Source: Saccharomycopsis fibuligera x Saccharomycopsis cf. fibuligera (taxonomy: Eukaryota > Ascomycota > Saccharomycetes > Ascoideales > Saccharomycopsidaceae). Taken from it: a DNA stretch of 64,000 nucleotides. The position numbers and the translations under genes were made by a program. The notes beneath the pieces are model-generated. The model searched no databases, was not told the origin of the DNA, and saw only the letters and a program-made list of their open reading frames with translations. The stretch spans positions 930,001 to 994,000 of the forward strand of contig CP012815.1 of assembly GCA_001936135.1 (NCBI GenBank), given 5' to 3'. Below, piece after piece: positions 20,798 through 36,300 of the stretch; the first letter of the stretch is position 1; each line of letters begins with the position of its first letter.

Positions 20798-22792
20798 TCC
20801 TGAAAAGCCAGTGACGTTGAACTGATCTAAGACAGCCTGACTAAATAAATTTCGACCAACACCGGAGCTTAAAATCTTGAGTAGGATAGCCTTCCCGTCC
20901 AATACAACAACTGCGCCATTTTGATCAATCGGCCGCTTCTCATCTCTTTTACCTTTCGCATTTTCATTCCCATTCTCTTGATCATGATAATCAACAAAAG
21001 GTGAACTAACAATGAAATCCAAAATTCCATCGCCATTCACATCAGCTAAGTCAAACAGTAACCCCATCTGCTGCAAATCATGCACATCATCGCTAAAATC
21101 AATAGTTAGCAAACTTTGCGATTTTTGGAAAACTTGTATGGTTGAGGCTCCAGGAGACGTCACGGCAATCAATTCGTATTTTACTGTAGTATTGCTGTCG
21201 TTGCCTTGTTGAATTTCAAAAAAGAAGTTTTTGATTTTGTAACCATACTTTGATGAATTAGCTCCATTGGCTCCCTCAGCGGCTTTTGAAGAAGTATTGT
21301 CTTTTTCTCTTTTTTGAGTCTTAACTGACTCTTTTTTGGGCAATTTTATCTTAACGGCATTGGTAATCAATGGCGGTGAGTTTGCTTTTATTTTGAAATT
21401 GCTGCTATCACTATTCTGAACTGCTAAATCCGCTACAGGAATAACGTAGATGCTGCCGTCGATTTCTTCTAATGGAGCTCCCACCGCGATGCAGATACCT
21501 TGATCAGCGCCCAAAAAACTGCCAATTGCAATATCTTTGCCAAATCTGCTATTTGGTATCATCGGTGAGATGAAATATCCTTTATTTTTATCACCTTCCA
21601 CCTGCACCTTCACTTTAACAGTGGCAGAAACTGGATCAGTGTTATCCTGTTGCAAAACTTGTGAAATGGCTTCACTGTCTCTCAGTGATGCAGCTGCAGT
21701 ACGTGACTCTGAGCTTGGTTTGATAATCTTAGCGGAGCACAACGACCACGGATCGACAGATTCCAAATCGATCTTACCATCAAACCAAGCATTCAAGTTG
21801 TCAATGCATCGCAAAATGCTCAGTTCAATTTCTTCTAATCCGCCGAGGTAATAATCGTCCAAGATATCGTTTAAATATGGTGACTCTTGCAAATACGCCA
21901 ACGAGCTCAATTTATAACTGCGTAGTTCCAAATTTAATGCCGCAAAACCTCTATTCATGCAGTGATTCATGTTGTTATTGTTTACTCTGTCAAATCCTAG
22001 AGAATGGTAAATGTTGACCAAGTCCTCAGTGGGCACTTGCCATTCACGCAAGTAATATTCTTGTAATTGTTGATCCGGGTCAAGCACGCTAGACGCTTTA
22101 TTGGATGAAAGCTTTTTAAGCAAAAGAAAATCTGCACCAGTGTCCAAGAATGAATGTGCAGAATCAATATCGTTGTCGAATTCCATGGCTGCTAAATGTT
22201 TGAGTAGGCCGTCTTTCAAGCGTATAGAATGCCATGTTGAATCAGCAATTTGATGAGTAAAGACTCCATATATAAATGCTTTAAATTTTAAAAGATCTTC
22301 TTTGCCATTATTTGATATAGTTCCGTTGGATTTCAATTTGTATTTGTTATTGAGTGTTGCCAAGTAGACCTCCTTGACTTTATTAGGTTTGAAGAACTCG
22401 AGAGAATTTTGGTATTCCAATGGTTGACTTTGTTGTTGTTGCTTTTGTTTTGAATGAAAATATTTGACAGCTGTTGCAAGAAATGGAGGCCAATGAGCAT
22501 CTTCTGCTGCATCTGAAAGACCAAAGCAATTGTAATAGCTATCTGGGAAGAAAGCACCGGCTTGTAAATAGTTCTTGTACGGCTGGATTTCTTCAGGCAA
22601 CGCTGAATGCACTCTTGAAACTATAGCAAGATGAACGCTACAACTCTGTTAGTATTCAAGTTTTGAAAGAAACTGAAAGTGTATAAAGTAAAAATAAGAA
22701 AACAAATATGCATACGAAACCCCAGAGCCATCTATATGTATGACTAGCTGACCCAAAATGAGAAGCAAAATACTAAAGTTGAAAACACCCAT
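19808..22792 (-). CDS. Secreted GPI-specific phospholipase D-like protein, two exons
   Basis: Exon 1 (22792-22716) encodes a signal peptide, MGVFNFSILLLILGQLVIHI. Exon 2 (22637-19808) encodes the rest; the total is 968 residues. The 78-nt intron has donor GTATGC, branch point TACTAAC (22654-22648) and acceptor TTGTAG. Without exon 1 the long frame has no ATG near its left end. The spliced N-terminus GSGVSVHLAIVSRVHSALP resembles the start of mature mammalian GPI-PLD, whose His residues bind zinc. Conserved pieces of the zinc-dependent phospholipase domain follow: AGAFFPDSYYNC, HWPPFLATAVKYFH and GVFTHQIADSTWHSIRLKDG. The rest contains FG-GAP-type repeats such as DLADVNGDGILDFIVSSPF and a C-terminal GIGETYSGFGVTLGYYDDK. 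The predicted role is hydrolysis of GPI anchors or related glycolipids outside the cell; activity is inferred. A Ser run (AGC codons) interrupts the repeats. Confidence 0.88.
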
Positions 22793-24223
22793 AACAGCAA
22801 GCATTCACCTAGTTTTAACTTTGACCTGGCTGACAAAACAATATTTTCAGTTCTTTCTTTCTCCCTGTTCAAGTTGCAGGAAAAACTGCAGTGTTATATA
22901 TCCCAGCCTTGAGCGCTTTCATGTGCCGAAGGGGCTCTAATTTTAATAAGTCAAAACAATATCAACCAGTCAATCTAACAATCAATAAAGTAGTCATTGC
23001 CCTTTCTGACTTGGAATTCTGAAGCCTCGCGATGATCTTCCTGCTGCATGTACCGGTCTCGTGGCTCCTTCTTGCTACTGTTGTAACTTAAATGGCGCAT
23101 TCTCCTTCAACATTGTCGCGTTTGGTTAAATGCCATTGGTATACTACTAGCTCATACTGTGCCAGGAATAAGAGAAAGGCCCCTCTGGGAAAAATAAGCA
23201 ACTGCTTTAAACGAAACTTGGCCTGTTTGCTGCCTGCCCCTTAGAAAGTACCTTCTCAGGGAATATTCTGTCCTCATATACGAAGTGAATACCGTTCTGG
23301 TGTTTGGATTGTCTGTGATAATACCTCCATACTACTAATAACCAGAGCAATATATACAGCTAAAGCCAGAGCGTAGCCCTTCACAAGGAATCCGAAAGTG
23401 ATTTGGATGAATGTTCTTCTGAAACTTTGTTCTGCGAAATATATTTGGATAAGGATGCTTATAGGCCGACGGCAGATATCAGTATTCCCGATAAGGGAGG
23501 ATCAATGGTCGCATGTGTAAAATTGCCCGATTGACAATATCATCAGCGAGAGTATTGTGAATTCTCGGGATCTCAGATTCATATATGAAGTGAGTGAAAT
23601 GAATTACTTCAAGTTATAGAGTTATATAAGCATATTTAAGAAGCTTGCTTATGACACGTAGAATTTACTTAATGTTAGTAATACATTGAATGGCAAAATT
23701 TATCAACAATAAGGCCGAGATCTCAGCAACCCTTTAATGTTTGGCTTTAGTAACTTTAAATTTGAACTTGTAGTTATTTGGCATCCATATTATTAAATCA
23801 CTGAAATTTCGGAGTTGTTCTAGTGCTGTTTTACAACAGAACAGCATTATTGTAGTTAAACCATTTGCTCACCAAGCCTGAAACACAACACCTCCTCAAG
23901 GCGATGAATAGTGCCGAGGTGCCAAACAACAACAACAACAACAACAAAGGTATTTCATTCCGTAAGTAGTCCGTAGAATATTGATGTTGAAGTTGTATAT
24001 ATGTTACTACTCGGAAATCGAGTCATGTGATTTACCACGTGCACAGATTACCGGTTATAAATCCAAAGGATCCACAATTGTTAACAACATTGAGGCAAAC
24101 GACAACTTTACACATTATTATCAACACATTCTCTTCTGATCCGCTATTCCTTTATCCCCACCATCCTTTTCCCAAAACCCAGATTAACTAATCACGAAAA
24201 ATAAGCTATCAACAAACAGCATC
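22793..24223. other. Divergent promoter region GPI-PLD/UBC7
   Basis: 1.4 kb. A CACGTG lies at 24036-24041, 183 bp before the UBC7 ATG. A short CAA-repeat frame begins at 23904 (ATGAATAGTGCC, then AAC repeats) and may be an upstream ORF in the leader. Nothing else is supportable. Confidence 0.45.
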
Positions 24224-24727
24224 ATGGTAGTAAGAAGCACCGCTCAAAGAAGACTCCTTAAAGAGTATCAAGAACTCAGCAGAGATCCCCCAGAAGGCAT
24301 AATTGCCGGCCCAGCCAACGAGGACAACTTATTCGTTTGGGACTGCTTGCTCGAAGGCCCGCCGGGAACTCCATATGAAAATGGTGTTTTCAGTGCAGTG
24401 CTTACTTTCCCTAAAGATTATCCGCTTTCGCCACCAAGTTTGAAATTCACGCCACCGATTTTACATCCGAACATTTACGCTGATGGGAATGTGTGTATAT
24501 CGATCTTGCATCCTCCTGGAGACGACCCAAATCAGTACGAGAGAGCAGAGGAAAGATGGAGTCCCGTACAGAGCGTTGAGAAGATTTTGTTGAGTGTGGT
24601 GAGTATGTTGGCGGAACCTAATGTTGAAAGTGGTGCGAATATTGATGCTTGTAAGTTGTGGAGGGACGATCGCAAGAAGTTTGAGGATATTGTGAGAGAT
24701 GATGTCAAGAAGTCTTTAGGGTTGTAA
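24224..24727 (+). CDS. UBC7: E2 ubiquitin-conjugating enzyme Ubc7
   Basis: ER-associated E2 that carries ubiquitin on its active cysteine and works with Cue1 and the E3s Hrd1 and Doa10 in degradation of misfolded ER proteins. 167 residues, close to the 165 of yeast Ubc7. The UBC fold is complete: [10 protein letters not shown], then [14 protein letters not shown], the HPN triad at 81-83 and catalytic Cys91 in [14 protein letters not shown]. The acidic loop insertion [15 protein letters not shown] is characteristic of the Ubc7/UBE2G class and separates it from Ubc4/5. The start is fixed by the N-terminal [14 protein letters not shown], which aligns with the yeast N-terminus. The gene is convergent with MET15. 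Confidence 0.97.
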   Translation: MVVRSTAQRRLLKEYQELSRDPPEGIIAGPANEDNLFVWDCLLEGPPGTPYENGVFSAVLTFPKDYPLSPPSLKFTPPILHPNIYADGNVCISILHPPGDDPNQYERAEERWSPVQSVEKILLSVVSMLAEPNVESGANIDACKLWRDDRKKFEDIVRDDVKKSLGL

Positions 24728-25246
24728 AAGAAAGGCGAGGTAAAGCGAGGTGAAGCAAGGCAAGGAAAAGGGAGCTTCAATGATGACTACAATAGCTATA
24801 ATGACGATTGATGATGAAATTAATATATGATAATGAATGAATATACTATTCATATAAATGCTGAAGTTTAAACAGCTTTTTGGTACCACAAAATGACTTA
24901 GTTCCACGTTTTTTTGTACAGTTTTGCTAAGATTTTTACTGGTTCGGTGTCTCTTTTATACACTGAAGTACAGCTTCAGCTTTGCTGGGATTCATACTCC
25001 CCGTAGTTACAATAAATAAGCACATACAAGCTACTATCGCATGGCAAAATAGACCAATGTTTTTCTCTTACTGAAACGTGAATAACCAAATAGTAAATTT
25101 ATTAGAACACTCAAGAACAAATGAAAACAAATACAACAAAAAAATAACTAACTAAACAAAAAAATCTTTCTCTAAAAAAATCGTTTATGTCTACCATTTG
25201 ACATGAAACATCATTAATTTAACGGGCGGAGTCATGCAGATGCGGT
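24728..25246. other. Convergent intergenic region UBC7/MET15
   Basis: 519 bp, A/T-rich, with nothing recognisable beyond probable 3' UTR and polyadenylation sequence for both neighbours. Confidence 0.5.
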
Positions 25247-28875
<3,629 letters not shown>

Positions 28876-29883
28876 ATGTCGGCATCTTCAGAAGGTCAGT
28901 GCAAATTACTAGGCCCCTTTTCCCTATTAGTGCAATCATTACTAGGTCTTTTATCTCTATCCTCTTTAATTTACAAAAGATACAAAGAATACCCAAACAG
29001 AAGACCGTGGAAAGTTTGGTTCTTTGATGTTTCTAAACAAGTATTTGGGGCCATTGGCATACATTTTTTGAATTTACTACTAAGTATTCTTGGTGGCTCA
29101 TCTGCATCAGCTGGCCCAAATCCGTTGCCTGTGGATACGAGCCCATTCAAAATTGCCCTCCCAAGCCCACCACAACCCCCAGCAGGGGCTGCTGAAGGTG
29201 TATCATCCCCACAAGTCGCAGGCGCAGACCTGCTGCTGTTGCTGCTGCACTCCAATATTCCTGCGGGAGTATCCACCATATCTTTCTACATCAACGTGAA
29301 CAAAGACATCTCCAACCCATGCAACTGGTACTTTCTCAACATTTTATTTGACACCACCATTGGCGTCCCCATCATATGGGGTCTCTTATACGTGATCTTC
29401 ACCATGGGGAAAAAAGCCGGCATTGAAGGCATCAACTCGGGACAATACGGTATTCCTCCAAGAATCTCCTATTATTTTAAACAGCTCATTTTATATTTCG
29501 TTGGCTTATTATCTATGAAACTTATTGTCTATATCTTATTGATGTCCGTGCCGATATTTGAACAAGTCGCTGATTGGTTGCTTTCGGTATTTGACCCAGT
29601 ACCTAGATTGCAAGTATTTGTGGTGACTTTTGTTACCCCATTAGTGATGAATTCATTACAGTATGTTTTGATTGATAACATTATTCAAAGCCCTGAATAT
29701 AAACGTGTCAAGACTATAAGGATTCCTCACGATCAAGAAGCCAGCGAGACAATGTTTGAAAGTAATGGTGGGGATGGTAGACTGGATGCATTGAGAGCTG
29801 AATTACCGGATGAAGGAATGCTTGGACAACCAGAGCCAGAGATGTTTGAAGGGGAGTTTATTCATCACAAGGCTAAATCATAG
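28876..29883 (+). CDS. STIMATE-family vacuolar membrane protein
   Basis: 335-residue multi-pass membrane protein related to yeast Ypl162c and vertebrate STIMATE/TMEM110. The diagnostic N-terminus CKLLGPFSLLVQSLLGLLSL is followed by RRPWKVWFFDVSKQVFGA. Later segments include NPCNWYFLNILFDTTIGVPI and a GIPPRISYYFKQLILYF loop. In metazoans the family supports ER-plasma membrane contacts; the yeast protein is described as vacuolar, with no clear biochemical role. About five membrane segments are visible. A loop at residues 119-124 contains five CTG codons and one TTG; read as serine it stays polar, read as leucine it would look like a false hydrophobic segment. The stop codon is the first triplet of a 22-bp tandem repeat. 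Confidence 0.9.
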   Translation: MSASSEGQCKLLGPFSLLVQSLLGLLSLSSLIYKRYKEYPNRRPWKVWFFDVSKQVFGAIGIHFLNLLLSILGGSSASAGPNPLPVDTSPFKIALPSPPQPPAGAAEGVSSPQVAGADLLLLLLHSNIPAGVSTISFYINVNKDISNPCNWYFLNILFDTTIGVPIIWGLLYVIFTMGKKAGIEGINSGQYGIPPRISYYFKQLILYFVGLLSMKLIVYILLMSVPIFEQVADWLLSVFDPVPRLQVFVVTFVTPLVMNSLQYVLIDNIIQSPEYKRVKTIRIPHDQEASETMFESNGGDGRLDALRAELPDEGMLGQPEPEMFEGEFIHHKAKS

Positions 29884-29946
29884 AACTTTGGCAAATAATG
29901 CATAGAACTTTGGCAAATAATGCATAGAACTTTGGCAAACAATGCG
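29881..29946 (+). repeat. 22-bp tandem repeat, three units, starting at the stop codon
   Basis: Units at 29881, 29903 and 29925 read TAGAACTTTGGCAAATAATG plus CA; the third unit differs at two positions. The TAG of the first unit is the stop codon of the upstream gene, so two further TAGs follow at 22-bp intervals in other frames. Confidence 0.9.
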
Positions 29947-30374
29947 TTGTGATAGCATAGAGGTTTGCGCATTAGAAATACTTTTTTTTGCGCACTGAAA
30001 TCCAGCTGTTGAAGGTTTCCTACCTAATTTTATACGCATTTGATAAATTAAATTTTTTTTATGTTTTTAACGTTTTATTTCCGCTAATATTACTTTTTCA
30101 TTTCCATTTTTAATTTCCATTTTTTATTTTCATCTATGTTTTTAATTCATCTCGTTTTGTTCATCATTATTTCTGGGAGTTGCTAACCCTGTTCAGTTTT
30201 GCTCATACTTTACGACTAAAAAAAAAAAAAAAAGATTAACTTTTATTACATTAATATAATATACATCCCTCTTTCAGGAGGATTAATTAAAAGAAAAAAA
30301 AATAAAACATGATAATAAAACAAGAAAAAAAAATATGCAGAATGATCTAGTGATCAAATCGGAAAAACAAACAA
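29947..30374. other. Convergent intergenic region
   Basis: 428 bp, A/T-rich, with repeated TTTCCATTTTTAATTT-like words near 30098-30130 and an A run at about 30220-30233. No gene seen. Confidence 0.5.
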
Positions 30375-33300
30375 TCAAGCAAAAACATCTTCTTGATCTG
30401 CTTCTACCTCAGTACCTTCAATCTCATTGAAAGTAATAAAATGCACTGGGCGATGAGCTTCATGATAAAAAGGAATAGGAATATCCAACTTTAATCCAAA
30501 TTCCAACTTTTTATCCCAAGCAACCCCCATGAATGCATAATTCCAAATATTTGTCTCTGGAACCAAAAAGTAACCCATTATTTTGTTAGTTAACAACATT
30601 TGAGCATTGATACCTAACTGCGGAGAATATCCTTCTGGAACATTAGACACAAGATCTTTGTTTTGTAAACCCCATTGCTGACCTTTCTCACTTAACGAGT
30701 AAGCGCTCAATGATACTGAACCTGGAGTGAATGAAACCACTAATGTGATGGCGGTGGCCGGATCCCATTTACCAGCACCAGCACTAGCACCAGCATTAGA
30801 TGCGGCAAGCAATTTAGCGTGAGTAGTGACATCAATTGGTGACATGACGTTAGTGTCCACTGATTGAGTATGCAACCATCCCAAAGGTTCCAAATCTTGC
30901 AAATATTCATGGCCTGGCAAATTCTCAGCAAATTCAATGCTTCTGTTGTTCCCCAATTGGGGCGCTAGAACAATACATTTGATTTCCTTAACTTGCAAAT
31001 TGTCACTTGGTGATTTCCCGTACAAGAATCCACCAATTTCAATTCTCATATCGGCAATTTCAACAAATTTTTTCAATAAATTTTGAGGAATGACATAAGT
31101 ATAATTGTCTTCACTGAAATCATCACTACCAGATAAATAAATGTTTTTGGCCCTAAGTGATAAGCTGGCTGCAGAAATTGCACTATTTCTCCATTCTGTT
31201 TTTGAGGAGAATGTCTTTTGACCATAATTGCTGGTGGTGACCGCAACGATTTCTTCACCATGAACATTGGTTGTTTTAGTAGTGACGGCAGTAAGTTGTT
31301 GTTGATTTTGTTCATCTGGTTTCTCGCCTTCAATTTCAGCAATTTCTTGTCTCTTTGCTGATGGTGCTTTGATTTCTTGACCAAGAATCAAATCACGAAT
31401 TTCCGCTTGTGTCAAAGAAGCAACGTTAACGTTATTTCTCTTACCATAATCATTGAGAATCAAATCACGTAATTGAATTTCCACCTCGCTCCATTGTTGG
31501 TCACTGAATGATGGCCAAATATGATGATCTTGAGTAATCACTGAATTATCTGGACGCAAAATCAACTTAGCCTTTTCTTGATTAACATGTAATGCTCTTA
31601 GCAACAAAATCAAACGCGAAAATGCAGTGTATGAAGAAATGGATTTCAACCAGTCATCATACAAATTAAACAAAACCATTTGCGGTTCTTTGGCCTTCAA
31701 GATAATATCTGCTAGTTTTTCCACCTTCATTGCTGCTTGGAATGGTAATTGTAATTCGGATTGTCTGATTCTAATGTTAACAAAATCAAACATATGCACT
31801 TCCAATGGATCCAACATACCTCTTCTAGTGACAATTAACTGCTTAGGTTGTTCTTCTCTAGGCAATGAACGAATCAAAGCAGCAACTTCTTCAGCCGCTT
31901 TCCATTTAGCTAATTGTCCCAACCGCTTTTGGCCGGCCCACACTGAAGCATGAATAATCTTCAAAAACAACTGCCCCGTTCTTGGGTTCATTATGAATAC
32001 TGCACCATTGATTGGCTTAGTGACCACATTTCCTTCAAATGTCTTGTGAACAATGACTCTGTACACATTAGTATCATCAATGAAAAATTGTGTCTCGTTA
32101 CCGAATAACTCTGCATAATTATTTGAGTTCAAAAACGCTTCTTGCGCTTGTGCTTGATATAAATGCAAACCTTTACGAATTCTTTCTCTTAACACGTATA
32201 ATGCAGGATTAAGCTTCATCACTGTCTTCATTGCGTTTTGCACTAATGGTTTGGCTCCGGGAAACCAGTTACCGTAAGTGTCGTACATGTTGTATGCTAA
32301 ATCAACTCCGATCATTAATCCAGTTTCCGATGGGTACAAGTTTGCCGGATCAGTAGTATAGTCCAAAAACTTGGAGCGCACATAACGAGAAATATCATGA
32401 GAATCATAATCACCATAACGTAATTGAATATCAATCCAAAATTTGTTTGACTCAGTAGAGTTGTATTCATCATTTTTGGTGAACAAGAACGAAGGTCTGC
32501 TGACTTTCCATTTAGCAGCACTCGACAAGGTAATATCAGCTGAAGAAGAATTCATTTTGTATGATTTACGGGGATGAATAGCTTCTTTTTGAACCATATC
32601 TATTCCCAAAGTATTGGATTCTTTATCAAACACTTGAGCAATATCAAAAACAAGCGATTCGTGAATCTTTTGCCACAAATGTGCTCTGAATGTTTGAATT
32701 AATGAAATTTTCAAAGTTGGAATTTTACCATGAAGGAAAATACCCGTTAAATCTAATTGCACTTGGAACCCCACATAAACGTCAGCACGATTAATTGTTG
32801 GTGACCACCATAACGTAAAACGACGATTTGGAATTTGACTTAAACCCGATCTTTGAGCATTAGTTAACTTTTTAAACTTCAACGATTCTTCGAATCCAGA
32901 AGCCTTTTCCCAAAACAAACCTTCCCAGGAGTCAAACCCTGTTGCTTTGAATAACGTGTGTTCCAAAATGGTTTCTATACCACCCAAGGCTTGGATCACA
33001 TCAGTACGGTATGCATTCAAATTCCATAATTTACCATCATGGAAAAAACTAGTCCACCAAAATGGATTGAAGCGAGCCACTGAGTACTCTTTGAATACTC
33101 TCCGCACTCTATGACCTTTATCGTAGGCCAACGTATGACGCTCTTTTTGAAATAAGGTACTGATACGAGGAATACCTTTATCCCAATTCTCTTCCATATC
33201 CTCAAATGCCAAACGACGATTTTGCTGCATGGCTTCTCTTCTCTTAATGGCATATTCTGCCCAAACTCTTTGAGAATCAGTGAACTCTTCTTCCCATGAC

Positions 33301-36300
33301 GGAATGTATCTGTGAATTGTTGGAATGATTTTCTCAAAAGTGTTCATTCCTGAACGGAAATGGGTGATGCCAGTCTCAGTTTGCTGAGAGTATCTGAGGT
33401 CCGAAGCAGGAATCAAGATATGCGAAGCACTGAGCATTCCTAACCCACCAAGCTCTTTTGGAGTGTAAAAAACTGCTGGTGGGAAACGGTTAGGCATTTT
33501 GGAATTAAGTCCCATTTTCACTCTTGTTTGAATCTTGGTTTCACTCTTCACCAAAATGTCTAAAAGCTTTTCAGTAGAAATAACCGCTTCTCTATAGTAT
33601 GCAAACAAGGCAACAACTGCAGTATTCCACTTATTGGCAATTTTGGCAAATGTAGTTGCTCCTGATGACATCAAAATTTGACGGATTCTGTTGTTAAATT
33701 TCTTGATATCTTCCTCAGAAACTTGCAAGTATGCTCGTGCCGTACGTTCTTTAGTTTCTTGATTAATCAAGTTCCATGTTCCTTCTTTGTCTGGAACATC
33801 GTCTGTCATTCTGCATTTAGGCAAAATTCTAATTTCAAAACCACAAATGGTGCACAATAAGTTTGAATTATCTTTACTGTACACCGATGCCAAGGTGTCT
33901 TCCCACTTAATGTTGGCTAATGATTTAGGAATTCTTCCTTCAACTTCCCAAAATACTGCTCTCCCAAGGTTGACGTCATGCCTCATTAATTTCATTCTTT
34001 GATCTCTTGGCCAACAACGACGATTATTGTAACCAATCACATTTTCGAAATTTGGATCCGGGTTCTCAGACAAGAATTCTTGAATAAGCTCACTTGATTC
34101 TTCTTCAGTGAATCGGAAAAACATGTAAAATTTATCAAGGTAACGGAAATAGTAACGTAACGGACTCTTCTTTTGCACTTCCAAGGACTTAAACTGCATA
34201 AAATCATTTGGAGAATCTGGTGGACCAGCTAAATCAGTAGCTCTATCTAATCCCAACAACAACAAGTCAAGCACTAATCCGTAGTATTGGAACAAGAATG
34301 AAGCAAATTTCAAACCTTTAAGTAAACCATAGCTATTCACATGGCTCATGTCTTTATAACTCAAAGTAACGTTATTCTTAGCCGTTAAATAGTCAGCAAT
34401 GTTTGGATCCATAATCAACCGTAAAAGTCGATTAAGTAACGTAAAGTCAATTTTTTCGGCAAACTTATCCAAAGTAGATTGTAGCATCACATTACATTCT
34501 CCATGTTCAGTTTCCCAAACACCATCCAAATTGTTTATTCCCTGACACCATTTATATGCCAACAATTGAGGAATTTCACTATCGCTTGGCTTGATCCAGT
34601 TAGGGAAAAGTTGTCTTCGATCACTTTCAAACCAAAGATACTGGTCCAAATAAGCATCAGTAATTTTTTCCAACGGGTCAACTTCATAAGTTGGCATAAT
34701 ATAGTCATAATGATCCATCATCTCAATTTGTACTTCTTTGAATACTCGTTGTGTCAAAATAAATTTTTTGATTCTGCTCAATGTTTCATGTGGATTATCA
34801 TACGCTTGCTCGATTAAAGAAAGCTCTTCTTTTTGAGTAGAGTTTAGTCTTCCCTGCGAGGTGAACGATTCTTTCAAACTATCGAGGGCCAAAATTAAAA
34901 TCTTGGTATCGTGCTTATAACTAAGTGGTGGGAACGCAATCGGTTGAAAGTTTCTGCTTTCTAACCAATGCACCACATTAGAATAAATTCCCACTGCTTC
35001 ATCAGTGGAAACGTATGGCCCGTCTTTTTGAAAGTTTGCTTGTCTTTGTTGTTCGTTCTTCAACCACAATCTGGTCAATCTGCCCAAATTCTTCTTAGCC
35101 ACGGTCTTTTCCACATTGGTGCCATTCTTGATTCTGTCTCTGTTATAATAAGCAACGGAGATCCAACCATCAGATTTGGCCTTGATGTACCTCTCAATGA
35201 TTTTCTCAATAGGCTCTGGCAATCCAGGCACTTTCCAAGGAATGTTAGCCTTCCAGCATCTCCAGGCCTCACTTAAATGTTGCAATATAGTTTTCGATTT
35301 ATTCTGCTTAATGCCATCAGGAATCATATCCAAGATATCATGCATCACGGAGTCTCTCAATTCCAAATCGTAATATGAGTCAACTCTTTGCTTAGTAATT
35401 GTCTTGGCGGACTCTTTAGAGTGACGGCCTTCAAACTGTCTAGTTAACAAATTCCCTAACCATCTTTCCAACAATGGGATAATGCCTCTTAAGAAGAAAA
35501 TCCAAACTCTCCAAGCAGGTTGCCAAAACCCACACCCTGGACCTTTGCCTATTGTGGTGTTGAACTTATAATATACAACATGCTTCAAATCCTTGCATGT
35601 TCTTATTTGATGCATCACTTTATACTTGTGTCTGTAAATCCCTGTTAATTGACCCAAATGGTTCAAGATGTAGTAGATACCATCTGCAAGCTGGAAAGCG
35701 TCCACGTTACCAAGTCTATACTGGACATGTGCATCCACAAGCAACTTAACAATTTTCAAGATTTCTCTAATTAAATGGAACGCGTTACCAAACCTAGATC
35801 TTTTTCTTTCCTTGGTAGTTAGTGTCTTTGTTGGCTTCAAGTTGAAATTATAATCCAAATGCAAATAGGTTAAACCTTTCCTATGGATAAGAAGATTCAA
35901 CATATTATGACCTTGTTTAACCACCTGCAAACCGGCTTCAAGCCAGTCAATAGTAGTTTGCTGAAAAAATTTGGTGTTTTTCAATGACTTGAGCAATTTG
36001 ATCTTCTTCACAGATCTAGTGGTCTTGGGGTTTTTGGAATGTAGCTCATTTGCCACATAAGTTTTGAGTAATTTTTGATACGATACTCTTACTTTAACTG
36101 GGTATTCTCGTGGTGGATGTTCCATGTACCATGGCTTGACTAAAGCAACGTCTTCTGCTCTGACCATATTTCCGGAACGACGATTAAACGGATACGGAGC
36201 CCACCATAGTTCGATACCGTTTTTGGTATCTTCATCTTCTAATGGTTCATCTTGCAAAAATGCCTTCACTTTGCTTGACGGTAAGGCAAAATCACCATCT

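Noticed and set aside
23904-24223. An additional upstream coding exon for UBC7 beginning at ATGAATAGTGCC.
   Set aside because: The UBC7 N-terminus already aligns with yeast from its own ATG; the upstream frame is an AAC repeat and has no clear branch point.
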